Below are positions 1 to 9,176 of a stretch of 64,000 bases of DNA, piece after piece. The DNA is taken from assembly GCF_021398715.1 (NCBI RefSeq), contig NZ_CP090347.1, positions 744,001 to 808,000 of the forward strand. The letters run 5' to 3'. Each line of letters opens with the position of its first letter. Position 1 is the first letter of the stretch. This stretch comes from Microbacterium binotii (GTDB taxonomy: Bacteria > Actinomycetota > Actinomycetes > Actinomycetales > Microbacteriaceae). Both the position numbers and the translations under genes were made by a program. The notes below the pieces were generated by a model. That model made no database searches. It saw nothing but the letters and a program-made list of their open reading frames with translations, and was not told the DNA's origin.

Positions 1-1
1 G

Positions 2-352
2 ACGCAGTCCTACGTCGTCACCTGCTTCGACCCCGACGCCCCGACTCCCAGCGGCTTCTGGCACTGGGTGCTCGTCGACGTGCCCGCATCCGTCACGTCG
101 CTCGACACCGCAGCCGCCGCGGCCGAGCTTCCCGCAGGAGCCTTCCACGTGCGCAACGACGGCGGACAGGCCGGCTTCATGGGCGCCGCGCCGCCCGAGG
201 GCGACCAGGTGCACCGGTACTTCTTCGTCGTGCACGCCGTATCCGAGCCGACGCTCGGAGTGGATGCGGACGCCTCACCCGCCGTGGTCTCGTTCAACCT
301 CGCGTTCAAGACCCTCGGCCGCGCGATCATCCACGGCACGTACCAGCACTGA
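2..352 (+). CDS. YbhB/YbcL (PEBP / Raf-kinase-inhibitor-like) family protein, 5' truncated
   Basis: The gene enters from the left edge, so the N-terminus is missing; reading frame 2 is open from base 2 to the TGA at 350-352. The visible 116 residues carry the PEBP ligand-pocket signature: [20 protein letters not shown], then a later segment with G-A-A-P-P and [10 protein letters not shown]. They end with the family's [16 protein letters not shown] tail. Bacterial YbhB/YbcL proteins are small cytosolic or periplasmic proteins of unclear function and are named after eukaryotic phosphatidylethanolamine-binding proteins. The next gene starts 3 nt downstream, which suggests co-transcription. The family call is firm; no substrate can be stated. 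Confidence 0.85.
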   Translation, partial: TQSYVVTCFDPDAPTPSGFWHWVLVDVPASVTSLDTAAAAAELPAGAFHVRNDGGQAGFMGAAPPEGDQVHRYFFVVHAVSEPTLGVDADASPAVVSFNLAFKTLGRAIIHGTYQH

Positions 353-355
353 CGC

Positions 356-688
356 ATGGAGATGAGCGACGTGCTGGGGTGGGGGACCGTCGTCCTCGTG
401 CTGAGCATCCCGCTGGTCTTCGTGCTCGTGAGCATCTCCACCCACCGCCGCCAGCGATCGGACGGCGCGGAGGCGGGCTCGTCGGGCGGACTGCTCGGAT
501 TCGACGAGCTCTTCCACCCGTCCGCGCACGAGGCGCGGCTCGTGTGGGAGGCGGAGCAGGAGATCCCGATCCCCGCTCCCACGCCCGACAAGGGTCACGG
601 TGTGATCGAGGGCGGCTCCCGGATCACGATCGAGGTGCCGGGAGTCTCCTCCGGAGCATCGCGCCCGGCGGAAACGACGCATGGCTGA
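356..688 (+). CDS. Small single-pass membrane protein, unknown function
   Basis: The predicted 110-residue protein has one hydrophobic helix near the N-terminus (about residues 8-27: GWGTVVLVLSIPLVFVLVSI). An arginine-rich stop-transfer segment (THRRQR) follows, then a mostly polar cytoplasmic tail. This pattern suggests a type III/N-out bitopic protein. I recognise no family. ATG 356 and ATG 362 are both possible starts. The stop overlaps the start of the next gene by 8 nt, so the two small genes probably form one unit with the PEBP gene upstream. Confidence 0.6.
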   Translation: MEMSDVLGWGTVVLVLSIPLVFVLVSISTHRRQRSDGAEAGSSGGLLGFDELFHPSAHEARLVWEAEQEIPIPAPTPDKGHGVIEGGSRITIEVPGVSSGASRPAETTHG

Positions 689-920
689 CGATCTCTGGAG
701 GCAGCTGAGCGCCCTCGCCGAACGGCTGCGGGGCGAGGGGCTGCTCGGCTGGGCCGATGAGCTCAACGACATCACGCGGCACGCGAGCACGGGCTCGGAG
801 GCGCTCATGGGTGCCCGGTGGGTGCTCACGCGACTGATCTCCGCCGAGGCTGAGACGACCGCATCCAGCCGAGAGACCGCTCGTGGTCTGATCGCCGAGC
901 TCACGGATGCCCTCGGGTGA
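681..920 (+). CDS. Small hypothetical helical protein (79 aa)
   Basis: This short ORF begins inside the end of the preceding membrane-protein gene (8-nt overlap), a sign of translational coupling. The product reads as an all-helical soluble protein: DDLWRQLSALAERL, a GLLGWADELNDI helix, then a GARWVLTRLISAE helix. No catalytic motif or known family is apparent. Third-position GC is high, as in its neighbours, which supports coding. It has no signal peptide or membrane segment. Confidence 0.55.
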   Translation: MADDLWRQLSALAERLRGEGLLGWADELNDITRHASTGSEALMGARWVLTRLISAEAETTASSRETARGLIAELTDALG

Positions 921-950
921 AGCTGAGGACGCTCTGCCGCGGGCTCCGCG

Positions 951-2150
951 TCAGGCGAACAGACGCTGCAGGCGCTGAACGCCCTCGAGCAGGGCCTCGT
1001 CACCCAGCGCATATGAGAGGCGCAGGTAGCCGGACGGTCCGAACGCCTCGCCGGGAACGACGGCGACCTCTGCCTTCTCGAGGATGAGGTCGGCGAGCTC
1101 CAGCGTCGTCGTCGGGGTGACGCCCTCCCATTCGCGGCCGAGCAGTCCTCGGACATCGGGGTAGACGTAGAACGCGCCGAGCGGGTTCGGGACCGTGACA
1201 CCGTCGATCTTCGACAGTTCGTCGACGATGAGGCGGCGGCGGCGGTCGAACGCGACCCGCATCGTCTCGGCTTCGTCCTGCGGGCCCGTGAGGGCCGCGA
1301 GGGCGGCGCGCTGCGCGATGTTGTTCACGTTGCTCGTCAGGTGCGACTGCAGGTTTCCGGCGACCTTGATCGCGTCGGCGGGGCCCACCATCCAGCCCAC
1401 GCGCCAGCCGGTCATCGCGTACGTCTTCGCGACGCCGTTGACGAGAATGGTCTGGCCGGCGAGCTCCGGAACCGCCTCGACGATCGACACGGCGCGGGCG
1501 CCCTCGTAGACGAGGTTCTGATAGATCTCGTCGGTGACCACCCAGATGCCGTGCGCGAGGGCCCACTCGCCGATCGCGCGCGTCTCCTCGGGGGTGTAGA
1601 CGCTGCCGGTGGGGTTGGAGGGGGAGACGAACACCAGGACGGTCGTGCGTTCGGTGCGCGCGGCCTCGAGCTGGTCGACGGTGACCTTGTAGTCCTGGTC
1701 GGCGCCGGCGAACACCTCGACGGGCACGCCGTCGGCGAGGCGGATGGTCTCGGGGTACGTCGTCCAGTACGGCGCCGGCAGCAGAACCTCGTCGCCCGGG
1801 TTCACGACGGCCTGGAACGCCTGGTAGACCGACTGCTTGCCGCCGTTGGTCACGATGATCTGCGAGGGCGAGACCTCGAGGCCGGAGTCGCGGAGCGTCT
1901 TGGCGGCGATCGCCTCGCGCAGCGCGGGAAGACCCACGGCGGGCGTGTAACGGAAGTTCGCCGGGTCCTTCAGCGCCTCTGCGGCCGCATCCACGATGAA
2001 CTGCGGCGTCGGGAAGTCGGGCTCGCCGGCGGCATAGGAGATGACGGGGCGCCCTGCTGCCTGCAGCGCCTTCGCCTTCGCATCGACCTTGAGGGTCGCG
2101 GATTCGGCGATGGCGGAGAGTTTGCGGGAGACGGGAGCGCGTTCGGTCAC
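951..2150 (-). CDS. PLP-dependent aminotransferase, aspartate aminotransferase family (class I fold)
   Basis: The 399-residue protein is a fold-type I aminotransferase that likely moves the amino group between aspartate (or a related amino acid) and 2-oxoglutarate in the cytosol. It has the [12 protein letters not shown]-terminal motif, PSNPTG (about residues 177-182), the cofactor-binding TDEIYQ (206-211), the Schiff-base lysine in [16 protein letters not shown] (Lys242) and the substrate-carboxylate arginine region GYLRLSYA near the C-terminus. Length is normal for the family. The start is GTG at 2150, with TAGGCT 6 nt upstream (2157-2162 on the complement), so the mRNA may be leaderless. 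It is divergent from cofE. The exact amino-acid specificity cannot be set from sequence. Confidence 0.9.
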   Translation of the reverse strand: MTERAPVSRKLSAIAESATLKVDAKAKALQAAGRPVISYAAGEPDFPTPQFIVDAAAEALKDPANFRYTPAVGLPALREAIAAKTLRDSGLEVSPSQIIVTNGGKQSVYQAFQAVVNPGDEVLLPAPYWTTYPETIRLADGVPVEVFAGADQDYKVTVDQLEAARTERTTVLVFVSPSNPTGSVYTPEETRAIGEWALAHGIWVVTDEIYQNLVYEGARAVSIVEAVPELAGQTILVNGVAKTYAMTGWRVGWMVGPADAIKVAGNLQSHLTSNVNNIAQRAALAALTGPQDEAETMRVAFDRRRRLIVDELSKIDGVTVPNPLGAFYVYPDVRGLLGREWEGVTPTTTLELADLILEKAEVAVVPGEAFGPSGYLRLSYALGDEALLEGVQRLQRLFA

Positions 2151-2223
2151 CCTCCGAGCCTAGCGGGGGAGCGCCCGCCGCAGCAGGGCCGAAGGCCCCC
2201 GTCGGGTGTGGAAACATGATCGG

Positions 2224-3015
2224 GTGAGCGCACCCCGCATGCAGGTCTGGGCCCTCGACGGCATCGCCGAGGTGGCCGCAGGCGACGATCTCGCCGCCAT
2301 CATCGGCGACGCCCTGGCAGCGGATGGGGAGGGTGTCCTCGACGGCGACATCCTCGTCGTGACCTCCAAGATCGTGTCGAAGGCGGAGGGGCGGCAGCTG
2401 GCCGCATCCGATCGCGAGGACGCGATCACGGCGGAGACCGCGCGGGTCGTCGCGGTTCGCGGCACCACCCGGATCGTGGAGAACCGGCTCGGCGTCGTGG
2501 GAGCCGCAGCAGGCGTCGACGCCTCCAACACTCCCGAGGGGACGATCCTGCTGCTGCCGGTCGATCCGGATGCGTCGGCTCGCGCGCTGTGTGCTGTGCT
2601 GCGGGAGCGCTTCGGGGTGCGACTGGGCATCGTCGTCAGCGACACCCTGGGGCGCGCATGGCGCATCGGACAGACCGACATCGCGATCGGAGCGGCGGGG
2701 ATGCGGGTCGTCGACGACTTGCGCGGCGGGACCGACGCGCAGGGGAGGCCCCTCGTGGTGACGGTGCCCGTCGTCGCCGACGAGATCGCCTCGGCGGGCG
2801 ACCTCGTCAAGGGCAAGGCGACCGGGCGTCCCGTGGCGGTGGTGCGCGGGTTGTCGCGTTACGTCACCGACGAGGTCGACACCCCCGGCGCACGCACCCT
2901 GCCCCGCACCGGCGAGCACGACATGTTCCGCCTCGGCACCGACGAGGCGATCGCGATGGGGCGCCAGGTCGGATACGCCGACGGGTTCGAGGCCGGGCGC
3001 GCGTCGCGCGACTGA
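2224..3015 (+). CDS. cofE: Coenzyme F420-0:L-glutamate ligase (CofE)
   Basis: CofE adds glutamate residues to F420-0 using GTP, building the polyglutamate tail of the deazaflavin cofactor F420. The 263-residue product shows the family blocks: [38 protein letters not shown] and [20 protein letters not shown], the last two with the acidic metal/GTP site residues. It lacks the C-terminal nitroreductase-like domain found in mycobacterial FbiB, so it is a stand-alone ligase. GTG 2224 is preferred over GTG 2206 because the conserved QVWALDGI start of the family follows closely. No other F420 biosynthesis gene is next to it. Confidence 0.9.
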   Translation: MSAPRMQVWALDGIAEVAAGDDLAAIIGDALAADGEGVLDGDILVVTSKIVSKAEGRQLAASDREDAITAETARVVAVRGTTRIVENRLGVVGAAAGVDASNTPEGTILLLPVDPDASARALCAVLRERFGVRLGIVVSDTLGRAWRIGQTDIAIGAAGMRVVDDLRGGTDAQGRPLVVTVPVVADEIASAGDLVKGKATGRPVAVVRGLSRYVTDEVDTPGARTLPRTGEHDMFRLGTDEAIAMGRQVGYADGFEAGRASRD

Positions 3016-3090
3016 GCCCGAACTCCTGCAGAACGGGCGGTCGACGCCGGGTGGTCGGCTGCTCGGGGCGATCCTGCAGGAGTCCGGTGC
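3016..3090 (+). repeat. Intergenic palindrome, family A copy 1
   Basis: The left arm GCCCGAACTCCTGCAG (3016-3031) and the right arm CTGCAGGAGTCCGG (3074-3087) form an imperfect inverted repeat around a centre of about 42 nt. It starts directly after the cofE stop codon. A second copy with the same arms lies at 4193-4270, on the other side of the lipoprotein gene. The centres of the two copies are not alike, so only the arms are conserved. Confidence 0.65.
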
Positions 3091-3147
3091 GCGGATCGTT
3101 AGCGCTTCGTTGTGCGGGGCCTCGTGCCGCATCCGTAGCGTGGAGGG

Positions 3148-4155
3148 ATGCGGAAGACGGGGGCCTTCATCGCGGTGCTGCTGGCGGCGGTGCTCACGGG
3201 GTGCGCGGGTGCGCTGCCGTTCGTGTCGGGCGAGCCGCGCGGCGACGCGGTGCCGATCGACGAGCTGCGCTGCGGCGACGGGTTCGGCGGAGTGGATCCG
3301 GATGTGGTCGCAGGCGCCGTACCCGACGGCTTCGAGCCCGTGGCGCTCCACCGCTGCGACGGGTTCACGACCCAGACCGACGCCGAGGGCGTCTGGGCCG
3401 GCTCCCGCGTCGAACGGTTCGAGGGCGATCTGAGCGAGCTGCTCGCGGCCCTCGCCGAGCCGAATGCGGCTGCGGCTTTCGCCTGCCCGGCATCGATGTG
3501 GATCGGTCCGGAGCTGTGGCTGGAGGGCGCCGACGGCCGATTCATCCGGGTGCCGTATCCGTCGGACGGCTGCGCGCAGCCGCGACTCGACGTCCTGGAG
3601 CGCATCGAGGCCGCCGTGTCACGGCTCAGCCTCGTCGATGAGCGGTTCGAGCGCGGCAGCCTCATCGAGTCCGCCGAGGCGACGGCCGCGGGCTGCGCAT
3701 CGAGCGCGGGCATGCTGGTACTCGCGGAGACGCTGCCCGGCGTGGACATCGACCACGATCGGGTCCTTCCGGAGGGCGGCGTGACGGCCGTCCCCGTGCC
3801 GCTGCCCCCGCTACCTTCCGCCGACGAGGTGACGGGGATGCGGGTCTGTCGATACGCCCCGGCGCCGCTCCCCGCCGACGGGGCCGTGGTGAGCATTCAG
3901 GGAGTGCTCCCGTACGCGGGTGTCGACGACCTCGATCGGGAGCGGGCCACGCGAGCGCTCGCCCTCATCGGCGAGGCGAGTCCCGCGGGCGCGTGCGAAG
4001 CGGAGGCCACATCCACGGTGGTCCTGCATCCGCTGCCGATGACACCGGGAGGCCCGACAGCGACCGTGGAACTCGACGGGTGCGGGCGTCTCGTGGGTCC
4101 GGATCTGCGGGCCACTGCCGCTCCGGACGAGCTGCTCGCCCTCCTCGCCCCCTGA
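3148..4155 (+). CDS. Secreted lipoprotein of unknown function
   Basis: The 335-residue protein starts with a lipoprotein signal peptide: MRKTG, a hydrophobic stretch, then the lipobox L-T-G-C at about residues 17-20. It should be lipidated and held on the outer face of the membrane. The mature part contains several cysteines (CGDGF, HRCDGF, FACPAS, DGCAQP, AGCASS, VCRYAP and others) that could pair as disulfides. It has no recognisable catalytic motif. The ATG follows a GGAGGG ribosome site. The gene is bracketed by the two family-A palindromes. I do not recognise its family. Confidence 0.7.
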   Translation: MRKTGAFIAVLLAAVLTGCAGALPFVSGEPRGDAVPIDELRCGDGFGGVDPDVVAGAVPDGFEPVALHRCDGFTTQTDAEGVWAGSRVERFEGDLSELLAALAEPNAAAAFACPASMWIGPELWLEGADGRFIRVPYPSDGCAQPRLDVLERIEAAVSRLSLVDERFERGSLIESAEATAAGCASSAGMLVLAETLPGVDIDHDRVLPEGGVTAVPVPLPPLPSADEVTGMRVCRYAPAPLPADGAVVSIQGVLPYAGVDDLDRERATRALALIGEASPAGACEAEATSTVVLHPLPMTPGGPTATVELDGCGRLVGPDLRATAAPDELLALLAP

Positions 4156-4192
4156 CGTCCCTGGCGCCCCGCGAGCGGTGCGGGTGCCGTCG

Positions 4193-4270
4193 ACGCCCGA
4201 ACTCCGGCAGATTTCCCGGCTCCTCGGCACCAAGCGGTGGTTCGGTCGTCTTTTGCAGGAGTTCGGGCGC
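4193..4270 (+). repeat. Intergenic palindrome, family A copy 2
   Basis: The left arm CGCCCGAACTCCGGCAG (about 4194-4210) and the right arm TTGCAGGAGTTCGGGCGC (4253-4270) flank about 42 nt. The arms match copy 1 at 3016-3090, again at the 3' end of a gene. Here it lies between convergent genes (the lipoprotein on plus, aceB on minus). Confidence 0.65.
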
Positions 4271-4281
4271 CAGCACAGGGC

Positions 4282-4320
4282 ATCCCCGGCCGTCCCGCGA
4301 AGAGCGGACCGACCGGGGAT
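4282..4320 (-). terminator. Candidate terminator hairpin of aceB
   Basis: ATCCCCGG (4282-4289) pairs with CCGGGGAT (4313-4320), and the interior pairs partly as well. It lies 11 nt beyond the aceB stop codon (aceB reads leftward). No long T run follows, as is common in this group. Confidence 0.45.
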
Positions 4321-4330
4321 CCCGGAGTGA

Positions 4331-6025
4331 TCAGCGTTCGACGAGGAACCGCGAGTACGCGCCGAGCGTCAGGAACGACGGGAACTCGGCACCCAGGGCG
4401 ACGTCGCGGAACACGTCGGCCGCGTCGTCGAACCGGTCGCCGTCACGCCGCTCCACCTCGCCGAGCACCTGCGCGATCAGCTCCTCGACGTACTCGCGGG
4501 TGATGCGGGTGCCGTCCTCGGTCGAGCGGTCCTGGTGGATCCACTGCCACACCTGCGAGCGGCTGATCTCGGCGGTGGCCGCATCCTCCATCAGGTTGTC
4601 GATCGCGACGGCACCGAGTCCGCGCAGCCACGCCTCCATGTAGCGGATGGCGACCGAGACGTTGCCGTGCACCCCCGCCGCCGTGATGGGGCGGCCGATG
4701 TGCACGTCGATGAGCTGGGCTGCGGTCACCTCGACGTCGTCGCGCTGTCGGTCCAGCTGGTTCGGCCGGTCGCCGAGCACGGCGTCGAACTCCGCGCGCG
4801 CCACGGGGATCAGGTCCGGATGCGCGACCCACGTGCCGTCGAAGCCGTCGCCGGCCTCGCGCTTCTTGTCGGCCGCGACCTTCTCGAACGCCCGCTCGGT
4901 GACCTCGGGGTCACGGCGATTCGGGATGAAGGCGCTCATGCCGCCGATGGCGAAGGCTCCGCGCTTGTGGCACGTCTTCACGAGCAGCTCGGTGTACGCC
5001 CGCATGAACGGCACCGTCATCGTGACCTCGCTGCGGTCGGGGAGCACGAAACGCGCCCCGCGGCCGCGGTAGTTCTTGATGATCGAGAAGATGTAGTCCC
5101 AGCGTCCGGCGTTGAGCCCCGCGCAGTGGTCGCGCAGCTCGTACAGGATCTCCTCCATCTCGAACGCGGCGGGCAGCGTCTCGATCAGCACCGTCGCCCG
5201 GATCGTGCCGTGTGCGAGACCCAGCCGTCGCTCGGTGAAGCTGAAGACGTCGTCCCACAGCTTCGCCTCTTCGCTCGACTCGAGCTTCGCGATGTAGAAG
5301 TAGGGGCCTGCGCCGTTCTCGATCAGCCGGTGCGCGTTGTGGAACGCGTAGAGGCCGAAGTCCACGAGCGAACCGGATGCGGCGAGCGTGCGGCCAGAGC
5401 GGTCGGTGAACCCGAGGTGCTCCTCGACGAGGTGCCAGCCGCGCGGGCGCATCACGATCGTGGGCGTCTCGGTGGCCGTGACCTCGTAGCGCTTGCCCTC
5501 GACGCTCGTGAACGACAGCTGTCCGCGGATGGCGTCGAACAGCGACAGCTGCCCCTCGATCACGTTGCGCCAGGTCGGGCTCGTGGCATCCTCCTGGTCG
5601 GCCAGCCACACCTTCGCGCCGGAGTTGAGGGCGTTGATCGTCATCTTCGGATCGGTCGGTCCGGTGATCTCCACCCGGCGGTCCTCGAGTCCGGGGCCGG
5701 CGCCGGCGACGCGCCACGAGGCGTCGTCGCGGATGCGGGCGGTGTCATCGCGGAAACGGGGGTCGTGCCCGTTCCCGATCTCGTAGCGGCGCCGCATCCG
5801 GTCCGCGAGCCGGTCGTGCCGGCGCCCGGCGAAGCGGTCGTGCAGTTCGGCCAGGAAGTCGAGGGCTTCGGAGGTGAGGATCTCGTCGTACCGTTCGCGG
5901 AGCGGGCCGCGGACCTCGATGGCGGGGGCGTGCGGTCCGGTGGCGATCGGGCCGGTGCCGGGGTGGCGTTCGTCGCCGCGGATGCGGGTGCTCTCGGGCG
6001 CGAGGCCCGTGGCGGTGGGGGTCAT
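4331..6025 (-). CDS. aceB: Malate synthase A
   Basis: Malate synthase condenses glyoxylate with acetyl-CoA to give malate, the second step of the glyoxylate shunt. The 564-residue length fits the A isoform. Visible signatures are INALNSGAKVWLADQEDA, the glyoxylate-binding arginine region IVMRPRGWHL, the family pattern DHCAGLNAGRWDYIFSIIKN and the C-terminal NLMEDAATAEISRSQ, which holds the catalytic aspartate. It lies 39 nt downstream of aceA on the same strand, so the two probably form an aceA-aceB operon. Control by the adjacent ramB is likely by analogy with Corynebacterium. Confidence 0.96.
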   Translation of the reverse strand: MTPTATGLAPESTRIRGDERHPGTGPIATGPHAPAIEVRGPLRERYDEILTSEALDFLAELHDRFAGRRHDRLADRMRRRYEIGNGHDPRFRDDTARIRDDASWRVAGAGPGLEDRRVEITGPTDPKMTINALNSGAKVWLADQEDATSPTWRNVIEGQLSLFDAIRGQLSFTSVEGKRYEVTATETPTIVMRPRGWHLVEEHLGFTDRSGRTLAASGSLVDFGLYAFHNAHRLIENGAGPYFYIAKLESSEEAKLWDDVFSFTERRLGLAHGTIRATVLIETLPAAFEMEEILYELRDHCAGLNAGRWDYIFSIIKNYRGRGARFVLPDRSEVTMTVPFMRAYTELLVKTCHKRGAFAIGGMSAFIPNRRDPEVTERAFEKVAADKKREAGDGFDGTWVAHPDLIPVARAEFDAVLGDRPNQLDRQRDDVEVTAAQLIDVHIGRPITAAGVHGNVSVAIRYMEAWLRGLGAVAIDNLMEDAATAEISRSQVWQWIHQDRSTEDGTRITREYVEELIAQVLGEVERRDGDRFDDAADVFRDVALGAEFPSFLTLGAYSRFLVER

Positions 6026-6064
6026 TGCACTGCCTTTCGAAGGCGGGAGGAAACGGAAGAAGGG

Positions 6065-7381
6065 TCAGTGGAACTGGGCGGTCTCGGTGGAGCCGGCCAG
6101 TGCCAGGGTCGCGCTGTCGGGGTTGAGCGCGGTCGAGACGTGGTCGAAGTAGCCCGTGCCCGCCTCGCGCTGGTGGCGGGTGGCGGTGTAACCGCGCGCC
6201 TCTGCGGCGAACTCGGCCTCCTGCAGCTCGACGTAGGCGCTCATGGCGCGCTCCGCATAGCCTGCGGCGAGGTCGAACATGGCGTAGTTGACGGCGTGGA
6301 ATCCGGCCAGGGTGATGAACTGGAACTTGTAGCCGAGGTCCGCGAGGTCCTGCTGGAACGTCGCGATCTGCTCGTCGCTCAGGTGCCGCTTCCAGTTGAA
6401 GCTGGGCGAGCAGTTGTAGGCGAGGAGCTTGCCGGGGTAGCGCTCGTGGATGGCCGCGGCGAACGCGCGGGCGAGCTCGATGTCGGGCTCACCGGTCTCG
6501 ACCCAGATGAGGTCGGCGTACGGCGCGAAGGCGAGGCCGCGGCTGATGACCGCGTCGATGCCGGGACGCACCCGGTAGAAGCCTTCGGAGGTGCGCTCGC
6601 CGGTGGTGAACTCCTGGTCGCGCGGATCGACGTCGCTCGTGAGGAGGTCTGCGGCGAGGGCATCGGTGCGGGCGATGATGACCGTCGGCACGCCCGCCAC
6701 ATCCGCCGCCAGACGCGCGGCGTTGAGGGTGCGGATGTGCTGCTGCGTGGGCACGAGCACCTTGCCGCCGAGGTGACCGCACTTCTTCTCGCTCGCGAGC
6801 TGATCCTCCCAGTGGATGCCGGCGGCGCCGGCGGAGATGAGCGACTGCGCGAGCTCGTAGGCGTTCAGCGGGCCGCCGAAGCCGGCCTCGGCGTCGGCGA
6901 CGATGGGGGCGAGCCAGTCCTGCGTGATCTCGCCCTCGGCGTGCTCGATCTGATCCTGGCGGATGAGGGCGTTGTTGATGCGGCGCACGACAGCGGGCAC
7001 CGAGTTGGCGGGGTAGAGGCTCTGATCGGGGTAGGTCTGACCGGCGAGGTTGCCGTCGGCGGCGACCTGCCAGCCCGACAGATAGATCGCCTTCAGGCCC
7101 GCGCGCACCTGCTGCACGGCCTGTCCGCCGGTGTAGGCGCCGAGCGCGCGGATGTAGTCCTCCGTGTGCAGCAGGTTCCAGAGGTTCTCCGCACCGCGGC
7201 GGGCGAGCGTGTTCTCCTCGCGCACCGAGCCGCGCAGGCGAATGACGTCCTCGGCCGAGTAGGTGCGCTCGACGCCGTCCCAGCGGGGATCCGTGTTCCA
7301 GATCTCCTGCAGCTCGGTGGCGGTCTGCGTCATGTCACCCGCGCGCAGCGGGCCCTGGGCGAAGGGGGCGGTGCTGGTCAT
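6065..7381 (-). CDS. aceA: Isocitrate lyase
   Basis: Isocitrate lyase splits isocitrate into glyoxylate and succinate, the committed step for growth on acetate or fatty acids. The 438-residue product carries the catalytic loop KKCGHLGGK (Cys201), the metal site in [10 protein letters not shown] and the IARTDA motif. ATG 7381 is preferred because AGGAGA lies 7-8 nt upstream. An internal ATG at 7333 (MTQTATELQ) is the alternative. An in-frame extension past 7381 has no family similarity and was not used. It is transcribed away from ramB and followed by aceB. Confidence 0.97.
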   Translation of the reverse strand: MTSTAPFAQGPLRAGDMTQTATELQEIWNTDPRWDGVERTYSAEDVIRLRGSVREENTLARRGAENLWNLLHTEDYIRALGAYTGGQAVQQVRAGLKAIYLSGWQVAADGNLAGQTYPDQSLYPANSVPAVVRRINNALIRQDQIEHAEGEITQDWLAPIVADAEAGFGGPLNAYELAQSLISAGAAGIHWEDQLASEKKCGHLGGKVLVPTQQHIRTLNAARLAADVAGVPTVIIARTDALAADLLTSDVDPRDQEFTTGERTSEGFYRVRPGIDAVISRGLAFAPYADLIWVETGEPDIELARAFAAAIHERYPGKLLAYNCSPSFNWKRHLSDEQIATFQQDLADLGYKFQFITLAGFHAVNYAMFDLAAGYAERAMSAYVELQEAEFAAEARGYTATRHQREAGTGYFDHVSTALNPDSATLALAGSTETAQFH

Positions 7382-7479
7382 GTCGGTCTCCTGTGATCTG
7401 AGGGACAGTCGTCGTCCCGAGGCGTGTGACCACTTTGGGTGAAGATCTCGATCCGAAACCGAGGTTCTCGGGGAGAAGA

Positions 7480-7509
7480 TTGCTCGTTCTTCTGTTCTTG
7501 TGACACAAT
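7480..7509 (+). promoter_or_regulatory. Candidate ramB promoter (leaderless)
   Basis: TTGCTC (7480-7485) and CACAAT (7504-7509) are separated by 18 nt and end 8 nt before ATG 7518, so transcription would begin at or next to the start codon. A direct repeat GTTCTT-CT-GTTCTT lies between the boxes. Such repeats in the shared aceA/ramB region are candidate binding sites for RamB itself. Confidence 0.45.
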
Positions 7510-7517
7510 CCCGATCC

Positions 7518-8975
7518 ATGACGATCGAAGAAGATCCGATGACCGACGACGCCGACGCCCTGACGATCGGGCGCCGCATCCGCCAACTGCGCACGGCGCA
7601 GGGCATGACGCTCGACGCGCTCGCCGCCGCGGTGGATCGTGCACCCAGCCAGCTGTCCATGATCGAGAACGGCAAGCGCGAGCCGCGTCTCACACTGCTG
7701 CGAGCCATCGCGAAAGCGCTCGGGACGACGGTCGACGCGCTGCTGGAGGCGGAGCCGCTCGACGAGCGCGCCGCCATGGAGATCGCGCTGCAGCGGGCGA
7801 TGAAGGGCCAGACGTTCCAGGCACTCGGCATCGACGCATTCCGCATCGGCAAGGCAGTGCCCGATGAGGCGCTGCGGGCGATGCTGGCTCTGCACGGCGA
7901 GATCGATCGACTGCGCGACGAACGCTCCGCGACGCCCGAGGAGGCGCGGCGTGCGAACGTCGAGCTGCGTGATCTCATGCGCGAGCAGAACAACTACTTC
8001 GCCGACCTCGAGACCGAAGCGCGGGCGATCCTGGATGCGGTGGCGCACCCCGGCGGCCCGCTCACGCAGCGATCCGCCAGCGACATCGCCGCGCACCTGG
8101 GATTCACGCTGCACTACGTGCCCGATCTGCCGCAGACTACCCGCAGCGTCGCCGACCTCAAACACGGGCGTCTCTACCTTTCGAGCCGGGTCGCCGCGAA
8201 GGGCGATGCGCGCACGGCGGTGCTGCAGGCGCTGTCCAGCCGCATCCTCGGGCACCGGGAGCCCACGAGCTACGCCGAGTTCCTGCGTCAGCGGGTCGAG
8301 ACCAACTACCTCACGGGCGCCCTGCTCGTGCCCGAATCCCATGTCGTCCCCGTGCTCACCGACGCCAAGGCCGACAGGGCGATCTCGATCGAGGACCTGC
8401 GCGACCTCTACTCGGTCTCCTATGAGACCGCCGCCCACCGCTTCACGAACCTCGCCACGGTGCACCTCGGCATCCCGGTGCATTTCCTCAAGGTGCACGA
8501 GTCGGGCACCATCACGAAGGCGTACGAGAACGACGAGGTGAACTTCCCGGCCGATCGGCTGGGCGCGATCGAGGGGCAGATGTGCTGCCGGCGGTGGACG
8601 AGCCGCGTGGTCTTCGACGTCGACGACCGCTTCAACCCCTACTACCAGTACACCGACACGGGCAACGGAACGTACTGGTGCACCGCCCGCGTCGAGTATT
8701 CGAGCGAGGGGGCGCACTCGGTCAGCGTCGGCGTGCGCTTCGAGGACACGAAGTGGTTCCTGGGGCGTGACACCGCCAACCGCGGAGTCTCACGACACTC
8801 GGTCGAGGTGTGCTGCCGCCGCGCACCGGCCGAGCTGGAGAGCGCCTGGCGGGAGAACTCCTGGCCGAACGTCCGCACGCCCCGCACTCTGCTCGCGACC
8901 CTGCCCACCGGAGCCTTCCCCGGCGTCGACACCACCGAGGTCTACGAGTTCCTCGAGGCGCACTCGCCGGGCTGA
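7518..8975 (+). CDS. ramB: RamB-type XRE family regulator of acetate/short-chain acyl metabolism
   Basis: The 485-residue protein has an N-terminal helix-turn-helix of the XRE type (about residues 16-72: [20 protein letters not shown], then [15 protein letters not shown]). A long middle region and a C-terminal ScfR-like region with CCRRWTSR (residues 355-362) follow. In Corynebacterium glutamicum RamB represses aceA, aceB and acetate-activation genes. Here the gene is divergent from aceA with a 136-nt shared control region, which supports the same job. No HExxH of the IrrE-like domain is visible in the middle region. ATG 7518 is chosen over GTG 7500 and ATG 7539 because of the promoter placed just upstream. 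Confidence 0.85.
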   Translation: MTIEEDPMTDDADALTIGRRIRQLRTAQGMTLDALAAAVDRAPSQLSMIENGKREPRLTLLRAIAKALGTTVDALLEAEPLDERAAMEIALQRAMKGQTFQALGIDAFRIGKAVPDEALRAMLALHGEIDRLRDERSATPEEARRANVELRDLMREQNNYFADLETEARAILDAVAHPGGPLTQRSASDIAAHLGFTLHYVPDLPQTTRSVADLKHGRLYLSSRVAAKGDARTAVLQALSSRILGHREPTSYAEFLRQRVETNYLTGALLVPESHVVPVLTDAKADRAISIEDLRDLYSVSYETAAHRFTNLATVHLGIPVHFLKVHESGTITKAYENDEVNFPADRLGAIEGQMCCRRWTSRVVFDVDDRFNPYYQYTDTGNGTYWCTARVEYSSEGAHSVSVGVRFEDTKWFLGRDTANRGVSRHSVEVCCRRAPAELESAWRENSWPNVRTPRTLLATLPTGAFPGVDTTEVYEFLEAHSPG

Positions 8976-8995
8976 GTGCGTGGATCCCTTCCGTC

Positions 8996-9064
8996 GAGTG
9001 AGCATCCGTTCGCCGAGTGAGCATGCAATGGGGTGCTCTCTCGGCGAACGGATGCTCGTTCGGC
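8996..9064 (+). repeat. Intergenic palindrome, family B copy 1
   Basis: GAGCATCCGTTCGCCGAG (9000-9017) and CTCGGCGAACGGATGCTC (9040-9057) are perfect 18-nt inverted arms. They enclose a nested smaller palindrome (GAGCA...TGCTC) around GCAATGGGG. The element lies between ramB and the next gene. A diverged copy with the same centre is at 17664-17738. Confidence 0.8.
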
Positions 9065-9176
9065 GGATGCTGCGCCCTGTGCCGGACGGCGGACCTTGAA
9101 TGAAAACCGATCACGTGTAAGGGTTTGGGGACACACGGTTCCCCCCCCGGAGCCGCTTTCGATGAGGAGAGCGACG

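Noticed and set aside
4535..7396. A 953-codon open frame on the plus strand antisense to malate synthase and isocitrate lyase
   Set aside because: It is a mirror of two certain genes in very GC-rich DNA, and its translation is a low-complexity Arg/Val/Gly/Asp/Glu mixture with no known domain.
7382..7993. N-terminal extension of isocitrate lyase across the ramB start
   Set aside because: It has no similarity to the family, it covers the shared control region, and AGGAGA marks the start at 7381.
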